From the NCBI GenBank assembly GCA_030062745.1, contig CP099850.1, positions 3,968,001-4,032,000 of the forward strand: 64,000 bases of DNA, read 5' to 3'. The DNA comes from Capitulum mitella (Eukaryota; Arthropoda; Thecostraca; Pollicipedomorpha; Pollicipedidae). The position numbers and the translations under genes were made by a program. Of this stretch, positions 1-12,107 are shown piece after piece. The first letter of the stretch is position 1. Each line of letters begins with the position of its first letter. The notes under the pieces are model-generated. The model had not been told where the DNA came from. It saw only the letters and a program-made list of their open reading frames with translations, and did no database searches.

Positions 1-352
1 CTCCATTGCTTTAAACACTTTGCACAAGAAGGTAACCCTTCAGAAGTCTATGTGAATCCTGTGAGTGATAATTTTCGGCGTTTAGCGCATGCGCCGAACA
101 AACGCTGTTTGCGTCATGTCGGCAACCATCGAAACATATCATAATTGTCATCGTCATCACCATCATCATCATCATTATTATCTTCACCATTCATCAAACG
201 TCATCCCAGACACAACGTTAAACCAGAACTATTTATTTGTGATGAATAACATTCCACAACAAACTCCGCTGCCACTAATAAACCAGCCTCAGCGGTCACT
301 TGTCGCTCGAAGCCAGTCGTAGAAGTCCCTCCTCGTGCCCATCACTGGCAGA
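1..352. other. No gene seen; short CAT microsatellite
   Basis: No supported gene. A CAT/CAC-rich trinucleotide run at about 145-182 gives a histidine run in one frame, which is a translation artefact of the microsatellite. The broken gene to the right reads toward this stretch, but nothing recognisable continues into it. Confidence 0.5.
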
Positions 353-1729
353 TCAGTGCTGGACCGGGCTTTTGCCAGTATCAGTGCATGACGTCCACTG
401 TGTCCCGCCTTCTTCTCTGCTGTTTGTGTGACTTCTTTCACCCATCTGATCCAAGGATGCTGTACCGTCTGATCCAAGCACCACTGGATGCGCATCGTTG
501 TCCCGTATCACGTCCAGCAACTCCTTCGCGATATCTGCAGTACTTCCGCTATTTGGAGACACGCGATCGACATACCGATGGCCGAGCTCGGTAACCACTA
601 CCTCGTGAAGTTCTTTGGTACACGCCAATTTCTTTCCAACTTTCTGCGGCGTCTTGTCCTCCCTACCGTCGTAATAGAATCCTGCTAAGCGGTCACGTCG
701 GTTTTGCAATGAGCTTTCAGCCACCTCTTCTTTACCACATTTGTCTCTTTGTCGCCGGATTTTGCTGCGGTCTGTCAGCTCAGCCTTGTTGTGCTCTGTG
801 ATTATCCCATAATCAACCAAAGCTGCGTTCAGCAAGCCAGCAGCGAAGCGATCAGAGATAACGCACCGATCACACATCCGCGAAAAATTCGGAAGCTGAT
901 GGCGGTTCTGTCCGGCGACATCGTCCGCGTCATCATCGGAACTAGGCGAATAAGAGCGGCTTGCATCAGCTGCTTCCGTATCACCCGTCTGACACTTTTC
1001 ACTGCTATCATCGTCGTCATCTGCATCCCCTTCGGTCAGTTGCCTTTCCTCAGGATCGTGCTGCCTGTCCCTCTTCTGTCTCTTTTCCGCTAGTTTCATA
1101 CTTTTCCCCCTTTTCTTCTGCCTTCAGACATTTTACTCAGTTGTCTTCCGGTCAACGCCGCCTATGTGGAGCTTTCTCTCTCCTCGTTGGTCTTTGAGGA
1201 AAGCTACTTCTTGAGCTGGCACCCTTTTAGAAGCTGGACACGTGCCGCAGGGGACATAAGCAAGATCGCATCGGCACCACATGATGTCAAATAAGCCATC
1301 GTACTCTCGCTGCATACTCACGAACTTTCGACCCTTGCCCCGTTCGCGTTTCGAAGACCATTGCATGAGGTTTTTCCCCGTTATGGCCAGTCTTTCTACG
1401 TTCTGAATTATCCTGTTCTCCGAAATAACATTTGACATCTCTCTCTCGGTCGTACCCGACGTGCCACCCATTTGAGACGTCTTTCCGTCGTCCACTGTAA
1501 TAAGATTGGCTCTGTCCCAGATGGCTACTATGGCATCCTTGACTGCTTTTGCTATTTCTCGTTTTGTCGGCTTCTTTCCAGAAGGAGTTACCCTTTCATT
1601 CCGTGTCTTCACGTAAAAGGCATACACTTCTCTTTTCCACAGTAGCTGGTTTATGGGAAGAGCGTCCGGGCATGTTTGCAGCAAAGGGTGTTTCGTTCTC
1701 TGTCTTGCTGATGGTCCTGGATTACTCAT
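353..1729 (-). pseudogene. Broken gene of a repetitive invertebrate protein family
   Basis: Two reading frames lie in the same register. The first starts at the ATG at 1729 and ends at TAA 1133-1135 (198 aa). A second in-frame stop, TGA 1124-1126, follows, and the second frame runs 1099-353 (248 aa). The first half carries LLWKREVYAFYVKTR and a cysteine-rich CRCDLAYVPCGTC patch. The second half has an acidic linker, then DRFAAGLLNAALVDYG, DRSKIRRQRDK and FYYDGREDKT. These motifs resemble a multi-copy uncharacterised family of invertebrate genomes that I associate with mobile elements, though I cannot name it firmly. After VVLGSDGTASL the protein leaves the family pattern and ends, so the 3' part looks lost. 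An intron spanning the stops is possible, but I see no convincing splice pair there. The function is unknown. Confidence 0.5.
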
Positions 1730-2433
1730 TTTAGTTCAGCTCAGAATGTCACTGTGTCACAGAATGTCACAGAATGTCACCCCCTGTGATCCGAATGCTG
1801 ACGGAACACACCCGAGTACTAAATCTCTGGTCACCACGCCACAGTCCATGGACCAGCGCTCTACTCCTCTGACGTGTCTGTCTGATTCGACCGCTCTCCG
1901 ATGACAACAAAGCGCTTCGCTGCGAGGTATCGTTTACCGGCACCGATCAAGGTTTTCAAGAGCGTCCTCAGAGATGAGCAGCGTGGGCAACGATATGTGT
2001 GGGAAGCCCACGAATTCGACTCGGACTCTGTAGTCCGCAGCTATTGCAGGTCGTGAGGCTCACTGGTGCGCGGTCTTAGTTCGTAAGGGCTACTGTCTGT
2101 CTACCACTTTATTCTACCTGACAGTCTCCTGTTATTTGCTCAAATCCATGCTCATCACCTATCCGTGAAATAGACACTAAAAGGTCCACAAAGCTACCGC
2201 ACAGCTACGGTGGATGGTGACCGAGGTGTTATTTTGCTATGCGTTATGCTAAACCAATGGAGACTTTAACGCTCGCGAACGGCGAAACTCACTTCAAAGA
2301 CGCTTCGTGCGCCCTTTCTAGAATATTTTTAATATCTTTTTACTCCTTATTTTCCGTGTTTTCAGATCCACGCGCACGCGTTTTGACCCCTAAGAAGTTG
2401 TTTTGCGACAAAAAATATATTTTCGATCCACCC
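1730..2433. other. No gene seen; short decamer repeat
   Basis: A short direct repeat of the type cagaatgtca occurs three times at about 1743-1782. The rest shows no coding signal or recognised family, apart from the R1 repeat that begins at its right edge. Confidence 0.4.
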
Positions 2434-4206
2434 TATTATACAGTCCAAAACAGCGCCAAATTGCTCGTCCTCATCTTCCTCGGGTTGTTCATGAACACGC
2501 TGCAGGTGCCGTGTAGTGGATGACCAGCAGCCAGCGACGGCGAAAAGGGGGGGGGGGCAGGAGGGTGGTCGCAAAACTACGTTTTTGTCCCCCAAAAATA
2601 TTTCGGTCACTGCATTGAGCAAGATCGTAAAAAATCAACCTTACGCTATCAAAAAAGATCATTGTGGTGCACGAATCCGAACGTTTTCAGACATGGTAGT
2701 CATTTAATTTGATCGCACTCGGCGCCCATTATAAGACGCGACAATTCTGGCGATGATTTCAGGAGTAATCAGCAGAAGTGTAAGCGGCAACCTTTTGTAC
2801 CAAACGTTGCGTCAATAGAAAGAAATTTAACCGTTTTTGTCGACATTAATACATAGGCATAGAAACAGGGAAGAGCGGAGTCATGGCCTCTACTTTTTCG
2901 AACTTTGACATTAGCCATATGGGGAAAATTATATTTGTTATATATTAGCTCTACGTGTTTTCAGCATCACTCCGCCTGATGTATATTGAGATTCTTTTTT
3001 TGTATACCAAGCGTAGTGGTGTTGGGCATGGTATTGATCGTTAATTCCTGGGGCACTCTGGCAAGATGGTTCCGTCCAAGGCCGTTTCCGTCCATTATGT
3101 CAGAGATTTGGCGCTGACATCATTGCATTATGTGTGTGTGGGGGACAGCCAATGCTGCTTTGGGAAGTGCTTGAGACGATGATTGCGTCCTCGTGTGCTA
3201 GTCTGTAAGAGCTTTGTTACTGAACTTGGAGCTATAATTTAACGTTGTGGCAGGAAAATGTCTTTCAACCGTTTGCAAATATATGTCATAATAATGTTCA
3301 ATTCGTGTTCCAAATGCAAACAACATAGAGGCAGAAGTTTGCATCATTCGCCATTGTGTAGACGGATGTCCAAGGGCAAAGACCTGAACAATGTCAATGG
3401 GCACAGGTGTAAATAAAGCACCCATGCATTTTACTACACAAGTGTACATCAGCGCCAGAACGTGACAAAAGTTTGTTTATTCAACGAAAAACTGGGCGAT
3501 AGCAAAAAGGAACGAAATTCAGTTATTTTTCTTTGGGGAGGAAAGTAATCCAAATGAGGTCCGACGTCAGAAAGAGCTTGTCCCCAGCCGAAAATGCAAT
3601 CCGCCGTCCTTGCCAGCCAGAGACGCAGCCACGGGGGCCAAGGGGACCATGGCGCCCAAAGTAAAGCGGTTTACACTAGATATATGGCGATTTTATAGGA
3701 ATACGCAATAGTTATCAGATATATGTTGCAAAAATAAACATTACATGCTTTCCCGTGCATTAAGTGCGAGCTCAATTACATAAAATTGCTGCGTTCTCCT
3801 TGTAAAGTTCGCCATATGCCAGTGGCATATGACAAAATTTTGCATTTGCCCCCTTCCCCACGAGGAAAATCCTGGCTATGTGCCTGCTGTCAGCAGGCCT
3901 TACTACATGCTTCTATATGTCTTCTCAGATTTCGTCAACAGATTTTTGATACCTGACTAAGCAATGGAATCCTGCGCATCTCCCTTGAACAAATCCTGGG
4001 GCGATGGCCCTCTCCAGTACCGAGACACGTCCAGGAGTCAGGGAAACTTCCGAGGTGGACGAGGAGCCATTCCGAAGATGGCTCATGGCGATTCTGAACC
4101 ATGCTTCCATGCACTGCGGTATTTGTCATCTAAACTGGGGAACGGTGGACATGGCCAGAAGTCGCTCCTCCTCCCGTTCCAACACCCTCACCTTGAATTA
4201 AGTACA
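2434..4206 (+). repeat. Interspersed repeat R1, copy 1
   Basis: This segment matches 18236-19800 in the same orientation, from the shared start ttatacagtccaaaacag to the shared end gtacaag. The two copies share long blocks: the dgaccagcagccagcgacgg-type block near 2520/18320, the block near 2860/18740, and the block near 3960-4190/19560-19790. Copy 1 carries a 270-bp insertion (3620-3893) that is absent from copy 2. No conserved reading frame is seen between the copies, so it is probably a non-autonomous element or an old untranslated retroelement part. Confidence 0.7.
3620..3893 (+). mobile_element. Small MITE-like insertion, copy 1
   Basis: This 270-bp block interrupts R1 copy 1 and is absent from R1 copy 2. 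Its reverse complement is at 7812-8072. Its ends are imperfect inverted repeats built on CAGxxACxxAGCCA, one end reading as agccacgggggcc and the other as aaaatcctggctatg in this orientation. It has no open reading frame. Presence in one R1 copy, absence from the other and a second copy elsewhere make it a mobile element. The class (MITE or SINE) is not settled. Confidence 0.6.
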
Positions 4207-5082
4207 AGTGCAAAAATGAAATCGTTGTTTATTAGATTTATATTATATTGTATTAGAGCGGCATGCTGTTTCAAGGAAGTAACATGTCCGCTTCGCGTTG
4301 GTTACACAGATTTCCGTGGATCAAAAACTGCACCGACAGGCGGCGAGAGTGCTGGGAGACAGGGGAGCCAATTTCTGTAAATGATTGTGTGGGCTGGGCC
4401 GTGTGCCCGACAGCCTAGGCTTCCCCCCAAATGTGGGTTTCTGAATGGATTTAGCCCACTTTATTCTGATCAATGGAAATTGTGGGGTTTTTGTTACTAT
4501 TTTTCAAATGAAGCATTATGTATATTCCATGCATAGGTTTATATACACATATATATGTATACAGAAGATAGATACATCACTTTATGCCTTATTCTATACT
4601 TTCTCTGTGTCTATCTATTGTGGCCGTTTCGTTCGTTATTTTTTGCCCATTTCCCTTTAAAATTGGCAGAAAATATTGGAGAGGCCCAAAGCAACATTGG
4701 AGGGGCCCAACTCAACACTGGGTGGGCCAGGGCCCGCTCGAAAGAATACAAATCGACATCCTTGGTGGAAGACGATTGAAACAAATATGGCGTCAAATGT
4801 CACAGTTTTTTCATGCCCAAAAGTAGAGGCCAGCAGAGGGCTTTCAATGATATGGAAGCACCGTATAACCAGCTACCACATGAAGAGGAATTTACCGAAT
4901 GATTCGAGTAGTGCATCCTGTTTCAAGGGAATGACGTCATTTCGATGAGCAATTATGGATGAAAAAATTTAAATGAAAAACCTGGAAAACACTCACCGGT
5001 TGTGAGAAAACGCCAGTAAAATAAAATGTCCACGAAAAACCTCAATCGGAATGAAAAAGCTCACAAAGTAAGCAAAACACTC
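4207..5082. other. No gene seen
   Basis: AT-rich, including a short TA/CA run at 4540-4560. No supported gene, RNA or recognised repeat. The outer edge of the large inverted duplication lies at its right end. Confidence 0.4.
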
Positions 5083-5319
5083 GCTATTGGCAACCCTGAT
5101 TCCTAGTTCATATTGTTCCAGAACACCTTACCTCAAACTGATACGTGCGGCATGCTATAGATGTCAAGTAAAATGAAACCATCAGTTCCAAATATTTACA
5201 AAGTTTCCTGTGTACAGGCGAACGCTGGCACAATCAATTCGCATACTGCGGTAGTGAATATGGCGCATAAAAGACATTTCTCAAGCAATAGCATCCCAGC
5301 AATTCATCAAACTCAGACG

Positions 5320-5662
5320 ACTGACTGACCCCCGACGAGACACAAGACGTCGACCCAAGACTGGACACCTGAGCCCAAGAGGCTGTGTGTCCCAACTCAC
5401 AAACAAGGAAACAAACAATTCATTAAACTTACAAACGCCTGACGAGACAGAAGACTCCACACTAAGCTCTGGAACACCTCAGTCCAAGAGGCTGTGTCCT
5501 AACCCGCAAACGAACGGAGCAACTCAGACGACTGCCAGTTGAGACACAAGACTCAAGATACTTAAGCTCAAGAAACTGTGTGTCATAGCTCACAAAGGGA
5601 CAAACAATCTTGTGACTGAGTCCCCAGTATGTATTAGGTATCTGGGGCCCTGATGTATTCAC
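5320..5662 (+). repeat. Tandem repeat of about 105 bp, three units
   Basis: Units contain gacgagacacaagac, then an aagaggctgtgtgt core, then actcacaaac. The mirror copy is at 35400-35640, and a single-unit relative lies at 43130-43300, so the array belongs to an interspersed element and not only to the duplication. Confidence 0.6.
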
Positions 5663-6129
5663 TGAGCTAAGGATGATAAATGTGTATCTGTAGTGGTGCT
5701 GAACTGCTTTTGCTTCTGTTATTAAGGCTTAACAGGAAAACATGCCACACTGCTGCAGTCTGCAGTGGTGGTGTAAAAACATCACAAAAGTAAGTATATG
5801 CATGTGTTTGTGCCTTGTCTTTTCTTACATTATCTTCCTACTAATAAGATTACTGTGCCTTATTTTCAAGGCAAGGCAGTAACCTTTTTAACCAACATGC
5901 ATGGAGGTAGTGGTATGGAAATTGTACACATCAGGGTGGCAGTCATGTCTCGTGACAGTCGGGCAGGCATGAACTCGCCCTAATCATCCGTCACCCGCGG
6001 CAGTGGCGCCCCTGACGGTGAACGGTGAAAACATAAAACAGTCCGCTCGCTAGTCCATTTGACTGACGTTCGTGGTGGGTAAAGAAGGGCATAGGGCGAC
6101 CTTATGTTGTCTCCAGCAACCGAGGAAGG

Positions 6130-6690
6130 GAAACCAGTCCAAGGTTCGTAAATCAAGGGTTCGTATGGGAAAAGGTTCGTTGCCAAATGTTCGTTAACAT
6201 GAGGTTCGTATCGGAGAAGGTTCGAATCTGACAAGGTTCGTATCGGACAAGGTTGGTTCCGGGTTTGAGCCAAAGACGCAACCCCGCGCCGAAGGTGCAG
6301 TATAAGATACTGGAGGCCACAGGCCGATAAAGGGTCCGATCGGACTTGGCTCGGACCAGCAAAGAGATTAGGTTAGGTTAGGTTATGTTAGGTTACGATT
6401 TTAGGGCCACTCCTGTTCCGATACCAACCATTTGGGATACGAACCTTTTCACAAACCTTTGATTAAGAACCACCGGCGAAGCCAAAGGAGGACCGGGTGG
6501 ACCGGGCCCAGTCCCCTAAGGCCTGCATTTTTTTGTGAAAACTATTGCACATCGTCTTCCCAGCAGACGGTTTTTGTATTTCAGTTCACACCGAGCTCCT
6601 GCCCCCCCTCCCTCGCCTTAGAAAATCCTGGCTGCTCCCGTGTTAAGAACCTTTTTCATTACGAACCTTTTCTCATGCGAACCGTTTTCG
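6130..6690 (+). mobile_element. Foldback-like element with short-repeat arms, left
   Basis: The left part (6140-6260) is a degenerate tandem array of an aaggttcgtatcgg motif (about six units). The right part (6425-6680) carries the same motif inverted (tacgaacctttt). Between them are a gatccgatcgg-like block and a TTAGGTTAGGTTAGG run. Inverted arms made of short direct repeats are the hallmark of foldback elements. No transposase is present. The mirror copy is at 34340-34900. Confidence 0.55.
6367..6397 (+). repeat. Interstitial TTAGG-type run
   Basis: Consecutive ttaggttaggttaggtta, with one variant unit and one more ttaggtta. The arthropod telomere repeat is TTAGG. Here the spacing is mostly six (ttaggt), and the run sits in the centre of a foldback-like element, so it is part of the element and not a chromosome end. 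Confidence 0.5.
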
Positions 6691-6937
6691 GACGTCCCTT
6701 TTACAATACGAACGTAGCCCAGCACGTTGTCGGTTACCTAATACCGCACTACGCGCGGCGTAACCTCTATTGGGAGGCACCTTAGTCCTGTCGCACACTT
6801 TTATCGGCCTGCAGCCTCTAGTATGTTATACAGCGCCTTCGGCGCGGCGTTACGCCTACCGCGCATCGAACCCAAATCAGTACGGCGTATCAAGAGGAAT
6901 GGGTCTCAAAACCCTGTCAGATCTCGGTAAAACCGAT

Positions 6938-7440
6938 TTAGGCTCTACCGACGGGGTCTGTTGGCGAGCTGGGGAAAACGGCGCTGACGTAGTCTGGAGA
7001 GGTCGGAGCTGGCTCCAGCTCTGGCTCGTGATCCGTTACACGTTTCGGCATCCTTTCCGTTACCCTGTTACTCTTGTCAACCTGAAAACTTGGCCGAGAA
7101 CAGGAAGGTACGTGACTGGGTTGTCGCACTGACGTTCGGTCATCTGACATGCGCACGGACCTGGGAGTTAATGCCTCCCGCGAGACCTATGTAAATGGCT
7201 CACGTAAACTTGATCGTCAACATGTTTGGATTCTCTGGATTCTCTCCACAACCCCACGGTTCGAACACTGTTTCTGCTGCGATTGGCGCTCTGGCACCAT
7301 TTCAAGAAGTCGTGGAGCATCCCGTATAACGGCATACGCAGCTGACAACCATGCTTCAGTTCAGCCTGAGAAACCTGTGTTGTTCCCCAAACGTCACGCC
7401 GCAGCGCAAAAGAAAACGGCTCAATGGCGGATACCCATGG
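6938..7440 (-). pseudogene. Gypsy integrase C-terminal remnant, left arm
   Basis: On the minus strand, the frame ending near 7168 contains GTTQVSQAELKHGCQLR, the region after the integrase catalytic core of Ty3/gypsy elements, followed by a poorly conserved ...VDDQVYVSHL segment. The next frame (7156-6938) carries EPELEPAP...SAVFPSSPTDP, the acidic/proline tail typical of these polyproteins. Catalytic integrase residues, reverse transcriptase and RNase H are absent. The equivalent in the right arm is 33530-34065, where the segment directly follows the protease. Here the two are separated by the 7441-10127 insertion. Confidence 0.65.
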
Positions 7441-7811
7441 GTGTGGTTTTTGGAAAATGATTGTGGGTGCCCAAAGGCATATGGGGATATACATACGTGA
7501 CGTATCGGGGGGGGGGGGGCGGGGGGTAGGAGGTAGGACGGGTTCATGACGAGCGGCTATGCCTAAAGTTCAGAGAAATTGATTTAAAAAGGTATTACGA
7601 GAGGTAAATTGCAGAAGGATGTTCTATGTCAATCATCGATGACTGAAAGGCGGCGGTATCCTTAAAGAAAATATATCTCTTCCCGGTACCCGATAAACAC
7701 ACTCGGGAAAATATTTAAAATTGGTTATGAATTATGTGAATGGAAGTGCATTTTGGACACCTTAGGCAAATATTTCACGCATTTTAGTCATTGTATTTAT
7801 CGACAGTGCTC

Positions 7812-8072
7812 AGGCACAGCCAGGATTTTCCTCAGGGGGAAAATGTCAATTTTCGTCATATGCGACAGGCATATGACGAAATTTACAAGAAAGGCAGTAA
7901 TTTTAGGCAATTTATGTTACATTTAATGCACGGGAAAACATGACGTTTGCTTTTGCATCATATCTATGATCACTATTACGTATTCATGCGAAATCGTCAT
8001 GTATCTAGTGTAGACCGCTTGGCTCAGGGGGCCCATGGCCCCCATGTCCCCTTGGCTACGTCCCTGATAGTG
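7812..8072 (-). mobile_element. Small MITE-like element, copy 2
   Basis: Reverse-complement match of 3620-3893. It starts caggcacagccaggatttt and ends near cttggctacgtccctg. The two ends form an imperfect inverted repeat with shared AGCCA. Related end sequences (tggctacgtc or tggctatgcc) also occur at about 24170, 38220, 39660 and 42285, suggesting an abundant family. Confidence 0.55.
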
Positions 8073-9039
8073 CTATCGGTACCCGAAATACAATAACAGT
8101 ATTAAAGAAAGGAACCAATCACCGAGTAGAAAATAGATACGTTGGTGAGCCTGGAACGCACCTGTTGCTTAGCCAACACCCTGTCTTGTACCAGGCGCAG
8201 TTATAAACGGCAGGAACGATTGTTTTTCAAGAACAGCACCAACGCATTTCGACATATTCACGTAATGCATACCTGTGGGGGAAATTCGTGGGACTGCAGC
8301 GGTACTTGCCTGAATACATGATGGCCGCCTTCATAAGTTCCATGTTCGTCAACTGTTGTCAGTTTTGACATCGCCGAGGCTAACGATACGCACGTTTTAA
8401 CATTTTATCGTTGATTTCAGTGGTGGAAAGAAACTAGGATGAACAGATAAAACTTGGGACGACAGCCGGCGTACTTACATCAGTAAAAACGAGCTAACGA
8501 GAGCGATTGGCAAGAATGAATGGTACAGCCGCTTCGATTCATAAAGATGTCCTAGAGTCGCACGTGTACAGTCAAAAATGAGTTGATACAGTGGAGTAGA
8601 TACGAGTAGATACAATGAGTAGACACGCGACTTCAGTAGATACACTCCCTTTAATGGAGAACCTTGCTCCTCGGCCCAGCTTGACACAATTTTACCAAGA
8701 GGGTAGCGGGGAAAAGCAGTTGGTGTGTGACAGTGGAATAAATAAGTCTCGATTTTTGTTCATGAGGCTGTTTTTAGGTGGTTAACGTCATGGGTCTGAT
8801 AATACAACTATATTGGAATATTTAAACACGTTAAGTTGTGGGTGCTCAAGTCGTATTGTGGGTGCCCATTTCCACTTTGTGGGTGCCCCGGCACCCACAC
8901 ACGTCCTGCCACCCGGCCTCAACCCTATTCCCTGAGGGCTAAACGATATGACCGATTCCCGGTTGGGCGCGGATCCGCCCCCCCCCCCCGAGATCTCGAA
9001 AACTACACATCCGGTTTCATCGCGTCAAACGGCAATCGA

Positions 9040-10127
9040 TTTGCCATGACGTAAAGTACACTTTTAAAAGAAGAAATTCTCAAAATTTTGAAGGGGTGGG
9101 TACGGGGGACAAAAACGTCAAAATGGGGGATGTTTTTGGGCTTTTTGTAACTCCGTTGTTTATGGACCGATTTCGATGAAATTGGCATGAACCGAGAGAT
9201 GATGAATGGGACTTTTACCATTGAAGCACACATTTGAAATTTTGAGAAAATTTATGGGCGTTCACGAGGTTTTAAAAATAGGAGGATAAGTTGTTCAACA
9301 ACTGAATGAACAAAAAAGTTAAAGCACTTTTTTGGCGTCTGCTGGTCATGTTATCCTGAAGAAGTACAAATCGTATTACAAAGTTTGCATAACGTTGGAC
9401 ATGGGCGGTGCCAGGGACGTGAAGAAAGGGAAACTGTTATGGTCACATGTTCTTTAGATCAACTTATGACCTTTGGTCTTCAATGATTTTCAGTGACCTT
9501 GGAGTCACTTGGAATGGTCTCGTGTGCCTTTGAGATTATTTGAGAACGTTGTCAGTCATTTGAATTGACTCTATCTCAAAAATTTCATTTTACGGCTATT
9601 GTGATCAGGGTACCTGTACTGACATTTTACGTCATAGCGCCGTGACCCAACATGATATCAAGCTGAAACTTGGTACACAAGTAGAGGGCACTCTTTTACG
9701 TCAATGTATTCCGGGTTTGGCATTTGAAGAAATAGTGCCGAAATTATTACTATAAAACCAAATTTTTACTGTTGACCTTGACCTGAGGTTCGAAAGTGAC
9801 CTCAGATAAACGAAATTGTATTCTGATGTTGTCCAACTATGTAGCTATACATCCATATGAGGTTTTAAGCTTTATCTTAAAAACACTATTTTTGGCACTA
9901 TTTCCTTTTATCCTGAACAGGACCAAAAATGGCCTGAGGTTCTTCCCAAAAACGTCGCCTGGTTTCGCCCCTGAGCAGAATAAAATTCCGAAATTTTGTC
10001 ACAGTACGAAGGAAGATAAGCTAGGAAAGGTCACCAAGTTTCGTGAAACTGCTTCAAAAACCCTGGAATTTGGAAGCAAAAAATGCGAGGGGGCGGATTC
10101 CGCCTCACTGCCGGTAATGGGGTTAAT
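9040..10127 (+). repeat. Interspersed repeat R2, copy 1
   Basis: Direct-orientation match to 36605-37656, from actacacttttc-like sequence through repeated tgacctt motifs to a gcgg..ggacggattc end. No shared reading frame is intact, so the class is unknown. Copy 1 ends exactly at the gypsy protease remnant (cttccagccagttacg). Confidence 0.6.
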
Positions 10128-10560
10128 GGCTTCCAGCCAGTTACGACCACGGAGGCACGGACCACTGCCTTCGGCGATTACGAGGGGCAGACGAACAACG
10201 TGATGCTGGTAGCGCACGCCAACCAGCTCCTCCTCGCACACTGAAAGCTGTTACCCGCTTTTCGTCCTCAGACTGTAGGGGCAGGGTTTCGGTACAGGAG
10301 GGTTGACCGGCCATAGTCTGGTATGTAGCCTCACCACAGACCGACAGTGCAGCCTCCGTATCCAGCTCCATGGAAGTGGTTTGATCGTTCATGTGAACGT
10401 TCACCATGATAGGCGGCCTTCAACCTCCAGGACAGGAACACCGCAAACAGCTTAACCGTTTGTACTTCCCTATTGGCCTGCGCAGCATCGGCTGACAAAG
10501 TGTACGAAGCACGCGCCACACAAGGCAGACCGGCCGGGGACGATGACACTGATTTGGTTA
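10128..10560 (-). pseudogene. Gypsy aspartic protease remnant, left arm
   Basis: On the minus strand, VHMNDQTTSMELDTEAAL matches the flap and active-site region of a Ty3/gypsy retropepsin. The usual DTG triad reads DTE here. Downstream in another frame is GPCLRGRNWLEAI, the second conserved protease/linker motif. The frame is interrupted, so it is non-functional. The same DTE change occurs in the right arm, so it predates the inverted duplication. Confidence 0.7.
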
Positions 10561-10689
10561 ATTCATTCCAGTGCTGAAATCATGCTGCTCGTCGGTCTGG
10601 AGCTGGCCAGTATCGCGATCCTTTGCTTTACAAGCAGCTCGAGTGTGTCACACCTTACCACGGGCAGTACACTCGCAAACGGAACGGAC

Positions 10690-11230
10690 TAGGCTACTAG
10701 GGGTGGGCGGTTGACCTTCCAATGACGTTTTTTGCCGAGAGAACGAACGAACGCAGTACTATGAAATTTCGTGTAAATTTCGCTTAACTTTTCATTGATC
10801 ATTTTTACACCTGGTGTCAAAGTTGTCACCTCAGGTCCAGTTAAGTTTCTGACCTTGGTCAGGTAAAACACGCTTATGTCCAGAAAAGTTTAACGCCCTG
10901 TTTTCTTTTCGGGAAGTATATCACAATAAAGCTGGGAGGGATTAGAGATCTTGATACATGCAACAAAGCTGCTATCTGAGATTTTTCGGAATTATCCGGC
11001 TCTGTGACACAAGGTCAACCGTATTTTTAAGAAATGTCGTCGTTTTTTCGGAAATTCACAGATTTTTTCATACATTGTTTAGTGTGGGGAGATACCGACA
11101 TTCAGTTACCGTCAATGGGCAAAGTATGAATGACTTCCAGCCATTTACCTGAGGTCAGGTCACGTCAATAACGGTTATGACTTATGAGCCAAAATGCACC
11201 GCCGTCAAAATCAGCGATTCAGTACTCAGA
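10690..11230. repeat. Non-coding block conserved in both arms
   Basis: Contains tgacctc/ggtca motifs and mirrors 32100-32650 in the right arm, including the ttcggaattatccgg-like block. No coding capacity is seen. It is probably a further part of the inserted gypsy or another repeat, lying between the protease remnant and the F-box/WD40 gene. Confidence 0.45.
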
Positions 11231-11722
11231 ACGGGTAGAAATGGCGGGACTGGCTCGCACAGTAGCAAATAATACCAGAAAGTTCAAAAAGTTTCCAAAG
11301 AACTGTGTTTTGGAAATCAACAGGCGGTTGCGAATAAAGCTCTGACAATTCTGTAGATTGATAACTAATGAATTTTTCCAAACTTTAAGCAAGCAAGGTG
11401 CAAGGTGCAAGCAGCAAGGTGGCCGGCCGCCGCACGGCCATTCACCCTGGACAATAACAACCCCAAGGAAAACATCACACAATCGGCCCATGAGTCAGTC
11501 GTCCTGGACGACCAATGACCACCCAAAACCAGCCATACCCGTAGATGTGGCCGACTTGTTTAAAAGGGCCATTTTCTTTGCAATCATCGCGGCTTTGGTT
11601 TTGCGTTGAAATTGTCCAGGTCATGTCTCCAAATGAGCCGAGTGCGGACATTTCAGACGTTTTTAGTCCCGTCACCCGAACCAGTGTAGTAAACGTGCAA
11701 GTTCATATACGGTTCGTTGCAG

Positions 11723-12076
11723 CCGTGCGGCTCGGCAGACCGGCAATGGGTCCGGCCGTGTCGGCGCCGTCTGTCGGCTCTGCTGCGCCCGCTGGTCAGC
11801 CGGCGCCATCGCCGTCCGTCCCAGGACTTCACCAGCTGGCTGCCGGACGAGGTGCGAGCCCGATCCGCCGCCTGTCTCCCCTCCCGTACTGGACCGTTCA
11901 GAGCTAGTGTGGACAGCCGTAGACACCTGTTATTCGGTCTGTGTGCTCGAGCAGCAGTATCTCGCGAGAAAAGCTGCGGAAGAGAAACTGAATACTGGTG
12001 TTTGATGTACGAGTGATGATACCGTTCAATGTACTTATTTTCTTGTTCTTGTTCTTCTTGGCTTAACATGGTTAAC

Positions 12077-12107
<31 letters not shown>

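Larger units (their letters stand above)
7441..10127. mobile_element. Composite 2.7-kb insertion in left arm
   Basis: The right arm lacks this block: its gypsy protease remnant runs nearly straight into the integrase remnant. The insertion contains a poly-G run (7507-7530), a MITE-like element (7812-8072), three spaced copies of tgtgggtgc near 8836-8895, and R2 copy 1 (9040-10127). It shows no coding signal. It is probably nested mobile DNA that landed in this arm after the duplication, or was removed from the other arm. Confidence 0.6.

Noticed and set aside
89-322. Histidine-rich open frame
   Set aside because: It is a translation of a CAT microsatellite with no conserved context.
6367-6397. 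Telomere or chromosome end
   Set aside because: The TTAGG-like run is short, internal, mirrored at 34635-34660 and found again at 44255, always in the core of a foldback-like element.
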